Below, piece after piece: positions 16,338 through 24,730 of a stretch of DNA of 60,300 nucleotides. The stretch covers positions 1-60,300 of the forward strand of contig NZ_JAKTNU010000015.1 of NCBI RefSeq assembly GCF_022760955.1, read 5' to 3'. The position numbers and the translations under genes were made by a program. Source of the DNA: Thermus neutrinimicus (GTDB lineage Bacteria > Deinococcota > Deinococci > Deinococcales > Thermaceae). A model generated the notes under the pieces. It saw nothing but the letters and a program-made list of their open reading frames with translations, ran no database searches and was not told where the DNA came from. Each line of letters opens with the position of its first letter. Position 1 is the first letter of the stretch.

Positions 16338-16667
16338 TCAGAGGTTCTGCACCCTGAGGGCGATGCGGGAAAGCTCCTGTCCGATGGCCTTGCGGTCCAT
16401 GCCCCGCTCCACCACCGCCCCCAGGATGTACTCCCCTACCCGTAGGGCCAGGATTTCGTGGGTGTCCGTGGCAAGGGTAAACCGGCGCACCTCCCCGGAG
16501 AGGGCTTCCGCCAAGGGGGTCATGTGCCGCACCAGGGAGGCCAGCTCCGCCGCCAGCACCTCCGCCGGGGGGCTTCCCCGGCCCAGGGCCTCGATGACCA
16601 GGCCGTCCAGGCCCGTGAGCACCGCCCGCTTAACGCCAAAGGGGGTCAGGCTCTCTAGGTAAGCCAT
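16338..16667 (-). CDS. Roadblock/LC7-like protein, second of three
   Basis: 109 aa. Same outline as its neighbours: an initial strand pair VKRAVLTGLDGLVIEALGRG, a central helix VLAAELASLVRHMTPLAEAL and a paired strand region RRFTLATDTHEILALRVGEYILGAVVE. The G-L-D-G-L-V core is typical of roadblock domains. It overlaps the upstream roadblock-like gene by 13 bp, so translation is coupled. The distribution of three diverged copies in a row suggests heteromeric assembly rather than redundancy. Confidence 0.75.
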   Translation of the reverse strand: MAYLESLTPFGVKRAVLTGLDGLVIEALGRGSPPAEVLAAELASLVRHMTPLAEALSGEVRRFTLATDTHEILALRVGEYILGAVVERGMDRKAIGQELSRIALRVQNL

Positions 16668-17065
16668 CCCGCCACCTCCGCCAGCCTATCCGCCGCCTTG
16701 GCTGTCTGCACGCGGGCCTGGCCCAGGTTGGCTTCCGGCCCCAGGAGGAGAAGGAGGAAAAGCTCCTCGTGTCCCTGGCCTCGAGGCGAGGGTCCCTGGG
16801 GTCCTGGGCCTATCCTGCGCACCACGCGGGCATAGCCTACCACGGGATTACCCCCCACCAAAAGCTCGTGCACCCGGGAGGTGCCCAGGCTTGCGGCATA
16901 GGCGGCCTTGGCCTGGCGCAAAAGGGCGGCGTGTTCCGCCACCGCCGCCTCGAGGTCAAGCCGCCTGCGCCTGGCCCCTTCCACCAGGAGCCCGTCCAGG
17001 GTGCCAATGGCGGCGGCAAGGGCTCCTTCCACCTGGTCCAGGAGGTGTTGCAAAAGCTCCTCCAT
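16655..17065 (-). CDS. Roadblock/LC7-like protein, first of three
   Basis: 136 aa. Starts with helix MEELLQHLLDQVEGALAAA, then strand IGTLDGLLVEGA, a long helix (AAVAEHAALLRQAKAAYAAS) and paired strands VHELLVGGNPVVGYARVV and ELFLLLLLGPEANLG. Between the last two strands an inserted Gly/Pro/Gln-rich loop (about 90-100) is longer than usual. The fold assignment rests on the strand-helix-strand pattern and on the company of two better matches. It follows recR by 16 bp. Confidence 0.7.
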   Translation of the reverse strand: MEELLQHLLDQVEGALAAAIGTLDGLLVEGARRRRLDLEAAVAEHAALLRQAKAAYAASLGTSRVHELLVGGNPVVGYARVVRRIGPGPQGPSPRGQGHEELFLLLLLGPEANLGQARVQTAKAADRLAEVAGWLT

Positions 17066-17081
17066 ACCCCTTCCCCGGCGC

Positions 17082-17666
17082 CTAAAGGGATTTTCTCCCC
17101 TCCAGCGCCCGGCCCAAGGTTACCTCGTCCACGTACTCCAGGCTTCCCCCCACGGGGAGGCCATAGGCCAGGCGGCTGGCCCTGATCCCCCGGCGCTTGA
17201 GCTCCTCCGCCAGGAAGAGGGCGGTGGCCTCCCCCTCCACGGTCATGGAAGTGGCCAGGACCACCTCCTCCACCCCGGAAAGCCTGGCCCAGAGGCTTTC
17301 CAGGTTGAGCTCCTTTGGACCTACTCCCTCCAAGGGGTTCAAGACCCCACCCAGCACGTGGTAGAGCCCGTGGAACTCCCCGCTCCGCTCCAGGGCGTAC
17401 AGGTCGGAGACCGTTTCCACCACGGCGATCACCGACCGGTCCCGGGTCTCGTCCTGGCAGATGGGGCAAACCTCCCCCTCCGCCAGGTTGCCGCAGACCC
17501 GGCAGACGCCCAGGGCCTCGAGGCCAGCCAAGGCCCTTTCCAGCTCCTCGGCCTCCTCCCGATGGAAGGCCAGGTGGAGGGAGAGCTTCTGGGCGGTTTT
17601 GGGGCCGATCCCAGGCAGGCGGGAGAGGGCACGGGCCAGCTTGAGGAGGCTTTCGGGGTACCTCAT
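17082..17666 (-). CDS. recR: Recombination protein RecR
   Basis: 194 aa from the ATG giving [14 protein letters not shown]; the upstream extension in the same frame is not conserved. Helix-hairpin-helix [19 protein letters not shown] at about 10, four-cysteine zinc finger (CRVCGN and CPICQD, about 55-72), Toprim domain with [12 protein letters not shown] (about 82), [12 protein letters not shown] and a Walker-like [17 protein letters not shown] at the end. It loads RecA with RecO/RecF on ssDNA gaps. One base after the ebfC stop, the widely conserved ebfC-recR pair. Confidence 0.96.
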   Translation of the reverse strand: MRYPESLLKLARALSRLPGIGPKTAQKLSLHLAFHREEAEELERALAGLEALGVCRVCGNLAEGEVCPICQDETRDRSVIAVVETVSDLYALERSGEFHGLYHVLGGVLNPLEGVGPKELNLESLWARLSGVEEVVLATSMTVEGEATALFLAEELKRRGIRASRLAYGLPVGGSLEYVDEVTLGRALEGRKSL

Positions 17667-17667
17667 C

Positions 17668-17985
17668 CTAGAACAGTTTGCCCAGCATCTGCCCCACGCC
17701 GCCAAGCTCCCGGGCCATCTCCTTTTCCGAAAGCTCGTGGGCCTTCTTCTGGGCGTCCTGGATGGCCACCAGAAGGAGGTCTTCCAGGCCCTCCAGGTCT
17801 CCTTGGAAGCTCTCCAGCACCTCAGGCTTCAGGCGGACCGCCAGGATCTTGCCGTGCCCGTTGGCCTCCACCTCCACCAGGCCCTGGGCCGTGCCCACCA
17901 CGGTCATGGTTTCCAGCCGCTCCTGGATCTCGGCGGCCTTCTTCTGGGCTTTCTGCGCTTCCTTCAAGAGCTTCTGAAGGTTCAT
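17668..17985 (-). CDS. ebfC: YbaB/EbfC family nucleoid-associated protein
   Basis: 105 aa. A YbaB/EbfC protein: [24 protein letters not shown] coiled-helix, then [21 protein letters not shown], and a C-terminal helix with [13 protein letters not shown]. It binds DNA as a dimer and affects nucleoid organisation. The frame continues upstream as a long open frame antisense to hemB, but the ATG here has GGGAGGGAG five bases before it. Promoter: minus TATACT (18001-18006) with -35 TTGGGC (18023-18028), overlapping the hemB -10. Confidence 0.93.
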   Translation of the reverse strand: MNLQKLLKEAQKAQKKAAEIQERLETMTVVGTAQGLVEVEANGHGKILAVRLKPEVLESFQGDLEGLEDLLLVAIQDAQKKAHELSEKEMARELGGVGQMLGKLF

Positions 17986-18000
17986 GCTCCCTCCTCCCTG

Positions 18001-18008
18001 AGTATAGT
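18001..18008. promoter_or_regulatory. Overlapping divergent -10 elements (ebfC / hemB)
   Basis: Minus -10 TATACT at 18001-18006 and plus -10 TATAGT at 18003-18008. The start codons are 30 bp apart (17985 and 18016); hemB would be leaderless, ebfC has a short leader with a Shine-Dalgarno. Confidence 0.6.
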
Positions 18009-18015
18009 GGAAGGC

Positions 18016-18996
18016 ATGGAGCGCCCAAGGAGGCTGCGTTCGCCCCTCCTCCGGCCCTTGGTGGCGGAGGTGGAGCTTAGCCCAAGGCATCTGGTCCTGC
18101 CGGTCTTCGTGAAGGAAGAGGGGGAGCCGGAGGAGGTTTCCTCCATGCCCGGGGTCTTTCGGTATCCCCTGGCCCAGCTTTCCCGCCTGGGGGAGGAGGT
18201 GCTTAAGGCGGGCCTGGGCGGGGTGATCCTCTTCGGCGTGTTGCCCGAGGAAAGGAAGGATGCCCTGGGGCATGGGGCCTATGCGGAAGACGGGATCGTA
18301 CAGCGGGCCATCCGCCTTCTGAAGGGGGAGTTCCCTGAGCTTCTGGTCATGGCCGACACCTGCCTTTGCGAGTACACCCATCACGGACACTGCGGGGTGG
18401 TGCGGGAAGGCCCCTTGGGGTTTTACGTGGACAACGACGCCACCCTGGAGCTTTTGGCCAAGACCGCCCTTTCCCAGGCCCAGGCGGGGGCGGATGTGGT
18501 GGCCCCCAGCGCCATGATGGACGGGCAGGTGAAGGCCATCCGGGAGGCCTTGGATGGGGGAGGGTTCCCCCATGTGCCCATACTTTCCTATGCGGTGAAG
18601 TACGCCTCCGCCTTCTACGGCCCCTTCCGGGAAGCGGCAGGGAGCGCCCCCCAGTTCGGGGATCGCACGGGTTACCAGATGGACCCCAGGGCGGGCCTTT
18701 GGGATGCGCTGAGGGAGGCCAGGCTGGATGACCTCGAGGGGGCCGATATCCTCATGGTCAAGCCTGCCCTCCCTTACCTGGACGTGCTCTTCGCCCTTAA
18801 GGGGCGGTTTTCCAAGCCCCTTTTCGCCTACCAGGTGTCCGGGGAGTACGCCATGCTGAAGGCGGCAGGCCAAAGGGGTTGGCTGGACGAAAGGAGGGCG
18901 GTTCTGGAAAGCCTGTACGCCCTAAGGCGGGCCGGGGCCCAGGGGATCCTCACCTATTACGCCCTGGAGGTGGCCCGCTGGCTGAGGGAGGCCTAG
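18016..18996 (+). CDS. hemB: Delta-aminolevulinic acid dehydratase (porphobilinogen synthase)
   Basis: 326 aa from the ATG giving [10 protein letters not shown], 7 bp after the -10 (leaderless). Joins two ALA molecules to porphobilinogen in haem synthesis. The zinc-site cysteines appear in [17 protein letters not shown] (about 115-130), the first active-site Lys in [15 protein letters not shown] (about 175) and the Schiff-base Lys in [13 protein letters not shown] (about 250). All three cysteines are present, so it is the Zn-dependent type. Convergent with the MFS transporter (1-bp gap). Haem supply fits the cytochrome-rich window, but the genes are far apart. Confidence 0.97.
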   Translation: MERPRRLRSPLLRPLVAEVELSPRHLVLPVFVKEEGEPEEVSSMPGVFRYPLAQLSRLGEEVLKAGLGGVILFGVLPEERKDALGHGAYAEDGIVQRAIRLLKGEFPELLVMADTCLCEYTHHGHCGVVREGPLGFYVDNDATLELLAKTALSQAQAGADVVAPSAMMDGQVKAIREALDGGGFPHVPILSYAVKYASAFYGPFREAAGSAPQFGDRTGYQMDPRAGLWDALREARLDDLEGADILMVKPALPYLDVLFALKGRFSKPLFAYQVSGEYAMLKAAGQRGWLDERRAVLESLYALRRAGAQGILTYYALEVARWLREA

Positions 18997-18997
18997 G

Positions 18998-20203
18998 TCA
19001 GATCTCTTGGGTTTGCCGGGCCTCCCGGGGTGCGGGAATGCCCCCGGTGAGAAGGGTGTAACCCGCCGCCAGGCTCACCAGGCTGCCGGCCAATAGGAAG
19101 ATCATGGGGGCTCCCATCCATCCCTCCAAGGCCCCGCCCCACATGGTGCCCAGGAGGACGGCGGCGTTCATCACCGCGCCGAAGGCGGCGAAGATCCGCC
19201 CCCGCATCTCCTGGGGGGTGTTGAGCTGCAGGATGGACCGGGCGGGCACGATGAAGGCCATGTTGAGGAAGCCGCTCACGAAGAAGGCCAGGAGCACCCA
19301 GGCGAAGAGGGGGAAGGCCCCGATGGAGGCTTCAAAGAGGCCGTAGAGGAAAAGCCCCAAGAGGAAAAGCCTCTCCCTGGGGATGCGCCTTAGGAGATAG
19401 GGGATGGCGAGGCCTCCCAGGATGGCCCCTAGGGCCATGGCGGCTTCCATGAAGCCAAACCCCGCCGAGCCCACCCCGAGCCACTTGATGGCGAGGACCA
19501 CCCCCAAAGCGGTTTCCACGGAGCCGAAGGCAGCGGCCACGAACAGGGTGCCCACCGCCCGGCGGAGGGCAGGGTGGCCTGCTAGGTGGCCGATTCCCTC
19601 CTTGACCCGGGTGAAGAAGCCCGCCTTGGGAAGCCTTTGTGGCCTTAGGGAGGGGAGGCCCAGGAGGATGAGCCCGGAGGCCAGGTAGGTGGCGGCGTCC
19701 AGGTAGAAGGCGAAGGCCGGCCCCACCGCCGCCACCAGTACCCCCGCGGCCCCCACGAAGAGCACCTCGGAAAGGCGGTCCGCCAGCAGGACCAGGCTGT
19801 TGGCCTCGTCCACTTCCTCCTTGGGGACCAGGTCGGGAACCACGGCATTTTGGATGGGGTCGTGGAGGTCCCGCAAAAGCTCGATCAGGAAGACCAGAAG
19901 GAGCAGGATGGGGAGGCTTTTGGCCCCCAGGAGGGGGATGAGGGCCACCAGAGGGGCCCTGAGGAGGTCGGACCATACCAGAAGCCGCTTGCGGTCTTGG
20001 GTGTCGGCCCAGGCGGAAAGCAAGGGGGAGAAGACCACGGTACCCAGGAGCTGGACCCCCAGGGTGAGGGAGACCCAGAGGGCGTTTTCCGTGAGCAGGT
20101 AGACCAGGACCAAAAGGGCCACCCGGTGCACCTTGCTCCCCGCCTGGGAGACCAGATAGGAGAGGATCAACCGGGCGAAGGCTTTGTGCCGTAAAGGTTT
20201 CAT
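18998..20203 (-). CDS. MFS transporter (enterobactin exporter/EntS-like)
   Basis: 401 aa from the ATG giving MKPLRHKAFARL. About twelve hydrophobic segments, with the MFS loop 2-3 motif DTQDRKRLL (about 66) and PDLVPKEEVDEANSLV in the middle, a hallmark of the MFS_3 multidrug/siderophore-export group. Substrate unknown. The promoter is clear (20222-20248) and a GGGGG stretch lies before the ATG. An upstream extension of the frame to 20680 lies inside the neighbouring gene and is not used. Confidence 0.9.
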   Translation of the reverse strand: MKPLRHKAFARLILSYLVSQAGSKVHRVALLVLVYLLTENALWVSLTLGVQLLGTVVFSPLLSAWADTQDRKRLLVWSDLLRAPLVALIPLLGAKSLPILLLLVFLIELLRDLHDPIQNAVVPDLVPKEEVDEANSLVLLADRLSEVLFVGAAGVLVAAVGPAFAFYLDAATYLASGLILLGLPSLRPQRLPKAGFFTRVKEGIGHLAGHPALRRAVGTLFVAAAFGSVETALGVVLAIKWLGVGSAGFGFMEAAMALGAILGGLAIPYLLRRIPRERLFLLGLFLYGLFEASIGAFPLFAWVLLAFFVSGFLNMAFIVPARSILQLNTPQEMRGRIFAAFGAVMNAAVLLGTMWGGALEGWMGAPMIFLLAGSLVSLAAGYTLLTGGIPAPREARQTQEI

Positions 20204-20221
20204 ACTACCCCCTTGCTCGGG

Positions 20222-20248
20222 AGTATACCAGGAATGGCTTTGGGTCAA
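20222..20248 (-). promoter_or_regulatory. MFS transporter promoter
   Basis: Minus strand: TTGACC (20243-20248), 15-bp spacer, TATACT (20222-20227). The -35 overlaps the stop codon of the upstream 583-aa gene. Confidence 0.5.
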
Positions 20249-21996
20249 GGGTTTTCCATCACCAGGTACGCAAGCCGCCTTCCCTCCCGGGCCAGGATCA
20301 CCATCTCCTCGGGGAGACGGTAGACCAGGAGGTCCTTGAGCCTTTGGGGCACCTCCCCCGCCTGGCCCACGTAAAGGACGTCCTCCTGGGGATCTTGGGA
20401 AGGGGCGTTCCTTGGGCGCAGGGAAAGGACGGTTTGCCCCACCTTGAGGGCCAAGGGTTCGGCCCCGATGGAAAGAAGGTGCACTTCTCCTCCTAGGGTT
20501 TCCCGGGTGGGGGGGCGGCGGCCCAGGTACTCCCTTAGGGCCGCCGCCAGGACCAGGGCTTCCTGCTCCTGCCCCAGGGCCTGGCCCACCTCCTGGAGGA
20601 GGGGGGTAGGGTCCGCCCCACCCAGGCGCTTCAGGGAGAGCTCCAAGACCTTGCGGGCAAAGTCCTGCAGGGCTTCCCAAGGGGCCTGGCGGTACTTCCC
20701 TGCCAGCTCGGGGCCAAAGGCCTGGGGGCTGAACTCCCCTTTTAAGCGGGCGGAAAGGGCCCTGAGGAGGCGTAGGTAGACATGGTCCTGGCTAGGGTTT
20801 AAGAGGAGGGCCAGCATCCGTCCCTCGGCCAGGAGCTCGTAAAGCTTGAGCCCGCTTCGCGCCTCGAGCCTCAGGTGGAGGAGCTCTCCCTCCCGCACCG
20901 CCAGGACCTCGAGGTCCTCCCATGGGATCACCAGGGTGTCCTCCAGCACATGGTCCTCCCCGCCCAGCCCCAGGTGCCACGTCCCCTCCACTTGGCTCAG
21001 GGTGAGGACAAGGGGGCCTAGGGGGATCCGACCTGGCCTTAAGGGCAGGGTGAGGAGGTTTTCCTCCCCCTGGCCGGGTTCGGGAACCCTGGGCCACGGG
21101 GTTTCCCCTTGGGGGGTGGGAAGGAGGTTCAAGAGGGCCAGAACCTTTTCCGCCGCCACACGGAAGCGGCGCCGTTCCTCTTCCAGGAGGAGCTCCCGCC
21201 GCCTTTCCTCTTGGGCCTCTTTCCTAAGGCGCTCTTCCAGCCGGGCGATCTCCAACGCGCTGGCTCCCAGGTTCTTGGCCTCCTCCAGGGCCTTTTTCAG
21301 GGGCAAAAGGTCCCGCTTGGGAGGGAGGCCGTAGGCTTCCTCCCACTCCAGGATGCGGTTCAGGAAGCGGCGGATGTAGGTGCGGGTTTCCTCGGGGGGC
21401 AAGGGAAGGTCCTGGGGCAGGTGCAGGGTGGTTTCCAAAAACTCCGTTACCAGGGCCTCGGCTACCTTGGGGTCCTCGAGGTCCATGAGGCTATCGGAAA
21501 GCGAGGGGATGGGCTGGGTAGGATGGAAGCGGGAGAGGTTGAAGTCCCGCTTGAAGGTTTCCTTTTCCCGGTACTCCAGGTAATTCCCCAAGAAGGCGTG
21601 GATGAGCCTGAGTTCCTCCCGCCTTCCCGTGAGGAGGTCCTTGGCCCGGGCCTTGACCTCCCGCTCTGCCAGGAGGCGCCACACCTTTAAGGCCATGGCC
21701 CGTAAGGGGGAAGGCTTTTCGGTGGGGGTGGGCTCCTCCAGGTTCTCCGGGGCCGGTGGGAGGAGGTCCAGGGGAGGGGTCTCCGCGGGTGGGGAAGGGT
21801 TAAGGCTTTGCCGCAGGGCCCGGAAGCGGGCATCGGCCTGGCGGAAGCGCTTGGCCAAGGGCCCTGGCAAGCGAGCTTGGATGAGGAAGGCCCTCAGTTG
21901 CAGGAGAGCCCTCTTGCCCCCTTTGGGGGTGCGGCCTAGGGCCAGGTCCTCCACCCGGTACTCGTAGAGGTCCACCAGGTCGGCCAGGTGTTCCAC
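20245..21996 (-). CDS. Large hypothetical protein divergent from PP2C/Ser-Thr kinase operon
   Basis: 583 aa, start GTG (MEHLADLVDL). Function not recognised. Residues 1-65 are a helical domain, 66-100 a Pro-rich linker (PPAETPPLDLLPPAPENLEEP), 100-240 helical (RLIHAFLGNYLEYREKET), 235-290 a charged coiled coil (LEERLRKEAQEERRREL), and 300-583 alternating strands and helices. No signal peptide or membrane segment, so cytoplasmic. It shares an overlapping promoter with the divergent PP2C gene (22005-22012) and would be leaderless. The location suggests it is a partner or substrate of the phosphatase/kinase pair, but that is inference from position only. Confidence 0.7.
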   Translation of the reverse strand: MEHLADLVDLYEYRVEDLALGRTPKGGKRALLQLRAFLIQARLPGPLAKRFRQADARFRALRQSLNPSPPAETPPLDLLPPAPENLEEPTPTEKPSPLRAMALKVWRLLAEREVKARAKDLLTGRREELRLIHAFLGNYLEYREKETFKRDFNLSRFHPTQPIPSLSDSLMDLEDPKVAEALVTEFLETTLHLPQDLPLPPEETRTYIRRFLNRILEWEEAYGLPPKRDLLPLKKALEEAKNLGASALEIARLEERLRKEAQEERRRELLLEEERRRFRVAAEKVLALLNLLPTPQGETPWPRVPEPGQGEENLLTLPLRPGRIPLGPLVLTLSQVEGTWHLGLGGEDHVLEDTLVIPWEDLEVLAVREGELLHLRLEARSGLKLYELLAEGRMLALLLNPSQDHVYLRLLRALSARLKGEFSPQAFGPELAGKYRQAPWEALQDFARKVLELSLKRLGGADPTPLLQEVGQALGQEQEALVLAAALREYLGRRPPTRETLGGEVHLLSIGAEPLALKVGQTVLSLRPRNAPSQDPQEDVLYVGQAGEVPQRLKDLLVYRLPEEMVILAREGRRLAYLVMENP

Positions 21997-22004
21997 CCAT
22001 TCAT

Positions 22005-22012
22005 CCTATAAT
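22005..22012. promoter_or_regulatory. Overlapping divergent -10 elements (583-aa protein / PP2C)
   Basis: Minus -10 TATAGG at 22005-22010 and plus -10 TATAAT at 22007-22012. Start codons are 24 bp apart (21996 and 22020) and both messages would start at or next to the start codon. Confidence 0.55.
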
Positions 22013-22019
22013 GGGTCCG

Positions 22020-22775
22020 ATGCGCCTGGCTCCCCGTTATAGCGTGGCCGCGGTCTCCCATGTGGGCCGTCGCCAGAACAACGAGGACTTCCACCGGGTG
22101 ATGCGCCTCGAGGTCCCCCAGGGCAACCTCCTCCTCCTGGCGGTGGCCGACGGCATGGGGGGAATGGAGGCGGGGGAGTGGGCCAGCAAGGTGGCCATAG
22201 AGGCCCTTTCCGAGGTGGTGCGGGCCTATGCGGAGCACCTGAGGGGGGGCCGGCCCGCGGTGGGCCTGGCCCGGGTGATGGAAAAGGCCTTCACCCTGGC
22301 GGCCAGGCGGGTGGAGAAGGAGGCGGAGCGGCTTGGGAAAAGGGGCATGGGCACCACCCTCACCGCCTTCCTCTATGCGGACTGGCTCAAGGAGGGGGTG
22401 GTGGGGCACATCGGGGACTCCCGGGCCTACCATTTCAGCCCCAGGGGGCTAAAGCGGCTCACCGAGGATCACTCCTGGGTGGCGGAGCGCCTGAGGGAAG
22501 GGGTTCTGACCCGCACCGAGGCCGAGCGCCACCCCTACCGCAACGTCCTCACCCGGGCCTTGGGCCTGCCGCAAGCCCGCTTTGACCTCCAGGGGGTGCA
22601 CCTGGCCCCAGGGGAAGGGGTGCTTTTGGTCACGGATGGGCTTTACGGCCTGGTGCCCGAGGAGGAGTGGATCTTGGGCAAGGACCTGCAGGCGAGCCTC
22701 GAGGGGCTCCTCTCCGAGGCTTTGCGCCGGGGCGGGGACGATAACGTCACCGCCGTGGCCTTACGGGTGGAGTGA
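22020..22775 (+). CDS. PP2C-family Ser/Thr protein phosphatase
   Basis: 251 aa from the second ATG (MRLAPRYSVAAVS); the first ATG at 22011 overlaps the -10 box. PP2C metal-binding motifs in order: RRQNNEDFHRV, AVADGMGGMEAGE (about 40-52), GHIGDSRAYHF (about 125), LVTDGLYGLV and GGDDNVTAVALRV at the end. It dephosphorylates Ser/Thr-phosphorylated proteins with Mn2+/Mg2+. The stop overlaps the kinase start by 1 bp (TGATG), so the two antagonists are made together. Confidence 0.95.
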   Translation: MRLAPRYSVAAVSHVGRRQNNEDFHRVMRLEVPQGNLLLLAVADGMGGMEAGEWASKVAIEALSEVVRAYAEHLRGGRPAVGLARVMEKAFTLAARRVEKEAERLGKRGMGTTLTAFLYADWLKEGVVGHIGDSRAYHFSPRGLKRLTEDHSWVAERLREGVLTRTEAERHPYRNVLTRALGLPQARFDLQGVHLAPGEGVLLVTDGLYGLVPEEEWILGKDLQASLEGLLSEALRRGGDDNVTAVALRVE

Positions 22776-24730
22776 TGCAGGGACTTCTGGCCTTCCTCCT
22801 GGTTCTCCTCACCGCAGCCCTGGCCTCCCGCCTTTCCCCCTGGCCCCTTTGGTTCCTCCTGCTTTTCCTCGCGGGAGCCGCCTGGGCCACGGGGGTCCGG
22901 GCGGAGGCGGTCTTCCCCTGGCTGCTTTTGGGCCTGGGGTTCCTGGCCGCACCCCGGGTCTACCTGGGTCCCCGGCGGCGGGCCCCAAGGCGCCCCCGTA
23001 CCCAAGGACAGGCTTCTTCCGCCTACAAGACCACGGAGGAGGCCCAGGCCCTGGGAAAACAGTACGAGATCCTGGAGAAGGTGGGCGTGGGGGGCATGGC
23101 CACCGTGTACAAGGCCAAGGACAGGAAAACCGGGCGGCTGGTGGCCCTCAAGGTTCCCCAGGAGCGCTTTGTGGGCGACCCCCGGTTCGTGCGCCGCTTC
23201 CACCGGGAGGCGGAGGTCCTGGCCAAGATGGACCATCCCAACATCGTTAAGGTCTACGACCACGGCCAGGTGGACGGGGTGCACTATATCGCCATGGAGT
23301 ACCTGGAGGGGGAGGGTCTGGACAAGCTTATCGAGGAAAGGCGCCTTTCCCTGAAGCAGGCGGCAGCCATCCTGGCCCGGGTGGCCGATGCCCTTAAGCA
23401 CATCCACGCCCAAGGCATTGTCCACCGGGACATCAAGCCGGGAAACATCATGGTGCTCAAGGGGGCCCTGAAGGAGGATGGGGTGGACCCCAGGGGGGTG
23501 CGGCTCATGGACTTTGGCATCGCCGCCGGCAAGGTGCTTACCCGCCTCACCATCACCGGGGCCCGCATCGGCACCCCGGTCTACATGAGCCCGGAACAGG
23601 CCAAGGGACAGAAGCTGGACCATCGCTCGGACATCTATTCCTTGGGCATCGTTCTCTACGAGGCCCTGACCGGCCAGCCTCCCTTCACCGGGGGGTACGA
23701 GACGGTGATCCACCAGCAGATCTTCCAGGTGCCCACCCCTCCCAAGCAGCTCAATCCCCAGGTTCCCCAGGTTCTTTCCGACCTGGTCCTGCGGATGCTG
23801 GAGAAGGACCCAGCCAAGCGTCCCAGTTTGGAGGAGGTGATCCAGGGGCTTTTGGGGCCCTGGGAGGAGGAACGGGGCCTGCCCCATCCCTTTTACCTGC
23901 TCTTGGGGGTGGAGGCCAAGAAGGGTACGGTGCGGCTTCTGGACCTTTCGGGCACCGCTGCCCGGCTCCTTTCCGGCATCGGTTCCGGCCCGGGCTACTT
24001 CCCGGCCCCTCCTCTCTCCGTGGCCGCCGATGAGGAGGGGGGCATCTGGATCTCGGTTTTTGAACATGGGGCTAGGCTCCTTCACCGCTTCTCCCCGGAA
24101 GGAGAGCTCCTTCTTTCCACCGGGCCTTACGGCATGAAGCCTGGGGAGTTCCTCTTTCCCGCGGCCCTGGCGGTGGCCAACGGTAGCCTCTTCGTCCTGG
24201 ACTCGGAGACCGCCACGGTGAGCCGGCTGGACTTAAAGGGGCAGTACCAGGAGCGCTTTGGCGGCCAGGGGCCTGGGCGGGGCACCTTTCAGGATCCCAA
24301 GGCCCTGGTGGCCACGCCGGAGTTCCTCTTCGTCCTGGACTACGGTAACCGCCAGGTGCAGCGCTTGGCCCCGGATGGACGCTACCTTTCCCGCTATGCC
24401 TTCCGCCGTTCTAAGGAAAGCGAGGAGCTAAGGCTTTTGGGTGGGGTGGGGGTGGAGGGGGAAAGGCTTTACCTCTACGATGTGGAGGCGGCCAAGGTAC
24501 GGGTGCTGGATTTTTCCGGGTCCCTTCTCGCCTCCCACGCCCTACCCCTTTTGGAGGGGGAGGACCGTATGAGCCTGGTGGAGCTTTTGCCCTTTGGGGG
24601 GATCCTCTATGCGGCGAGGCGTGGGGCGAGCCGCATCCACCGCATAGACCTGAGGACCGGGGAGGCCCTGCCGCCCTTGGAGGTTTATGCTCCCGTGCGG
24701 GCCCTTTCCCTTTGGCGAAACCCGGCATGA
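22775..24730 (+). CDS. Membrane Ser/Thr protein kinase with C-terminal beta-propeller
   Basis: 651 aa. Residues 2-65 hold two or three membrane segments (LLAFLLVLLTAALA, then LWFLLLFLAGAAWA), followed by a basic Pro/Arg linker and a Hanks-type kinase domain about 97-365: Gly loop VGVGGMATVY, VALK with the ATP Lys at 126, HRDIKPGN (catalytic Asp 219), MDFGIA, MSPEQ activation end. From about 380 to 650 repeated VAVANGSLFVLDSETATV-like segments form an NHL-type propeller. Usually a membrane helix lies between kinase and propeller so that the propeller faces outside; here the membrane part is N-terminal, so both domains should be on the same (cytoplasmic) side. Coupled to PP2C (1-bp overlap) and to the response regulator (4-bp overlap). 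Confidence 0.93.
   Translation: MQGLLAFLLVLLTAALASRLSPWPLWFLLLFLAGAAWATGVRAEAVFPWLLLGLGFLAAPRVYLGPRRRAPRRPRTQGQASSAYKTTEEAQALGKQYEILEKVGVGGMATVYKAKDRKTGRLVALKVPQERFVGDPRFVRRFHREAEVLAKMDHPNIVKVYDHGQVDGVHYIAMEYLEGEGLDKLIEERRLSLKQAAAILARVADALKHIHAQGIVHRDIKPGNIMVLKGALKEDGVDPRGVRLMDFGIAAGKVLTRLTITGARIGTPVYMSPEQAKGQKLDHRSDIYSLGIVLYEALTGQPPFTGGYETVIHQQIFQVPTPPKQLNPQVPQVLSDLVLRMLEKDPAKRPSLEEVIQGLLGPWEEERGLPHPFYLLLGVEAKKGTVRLLDLSGTAARLLSGIGSGPGYFPAPPLSVAADEEGGIWISVFEHGARLLHRFSPEGELLLSTGPYGMKPGEFLFPAALAVANGSLFVLDSETATVSRLDLKGQYQERFGGQGPGRGTFQDPKALVATPEFLFVLDYGNRQVQRLAPDGRYLSRYAFRRSKESEELRLLGGVGVEGERLYLYDVEAAKVRVLDFSGSLLASHALPLLEGEDRMSLVELLPFGGILYAARRGASRIHRIDLRTGEALPPLEVYAPVRALSLWRNPA

Noticed and set aside
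15974-17065. MglA-type GTPase within the roadblock operon
   Set aside because: None of the three proteins has a P-loop or GTPase motifs.
17461-18015. Long N-terminal extension of the hemB frame
   Set aside because: It is antisense to recR/ebfC and not HemB-like; the ATG at 18016 follows a good -10 and fits the family.
20204-20680. Upstream extension of the MFS frame and of the recR, thiamine pyrophosphokinase and L13 frames
   Set aside because: High G+C leaves long open frames without coding meaning; conserved N-termini begin at the internal ATGs.
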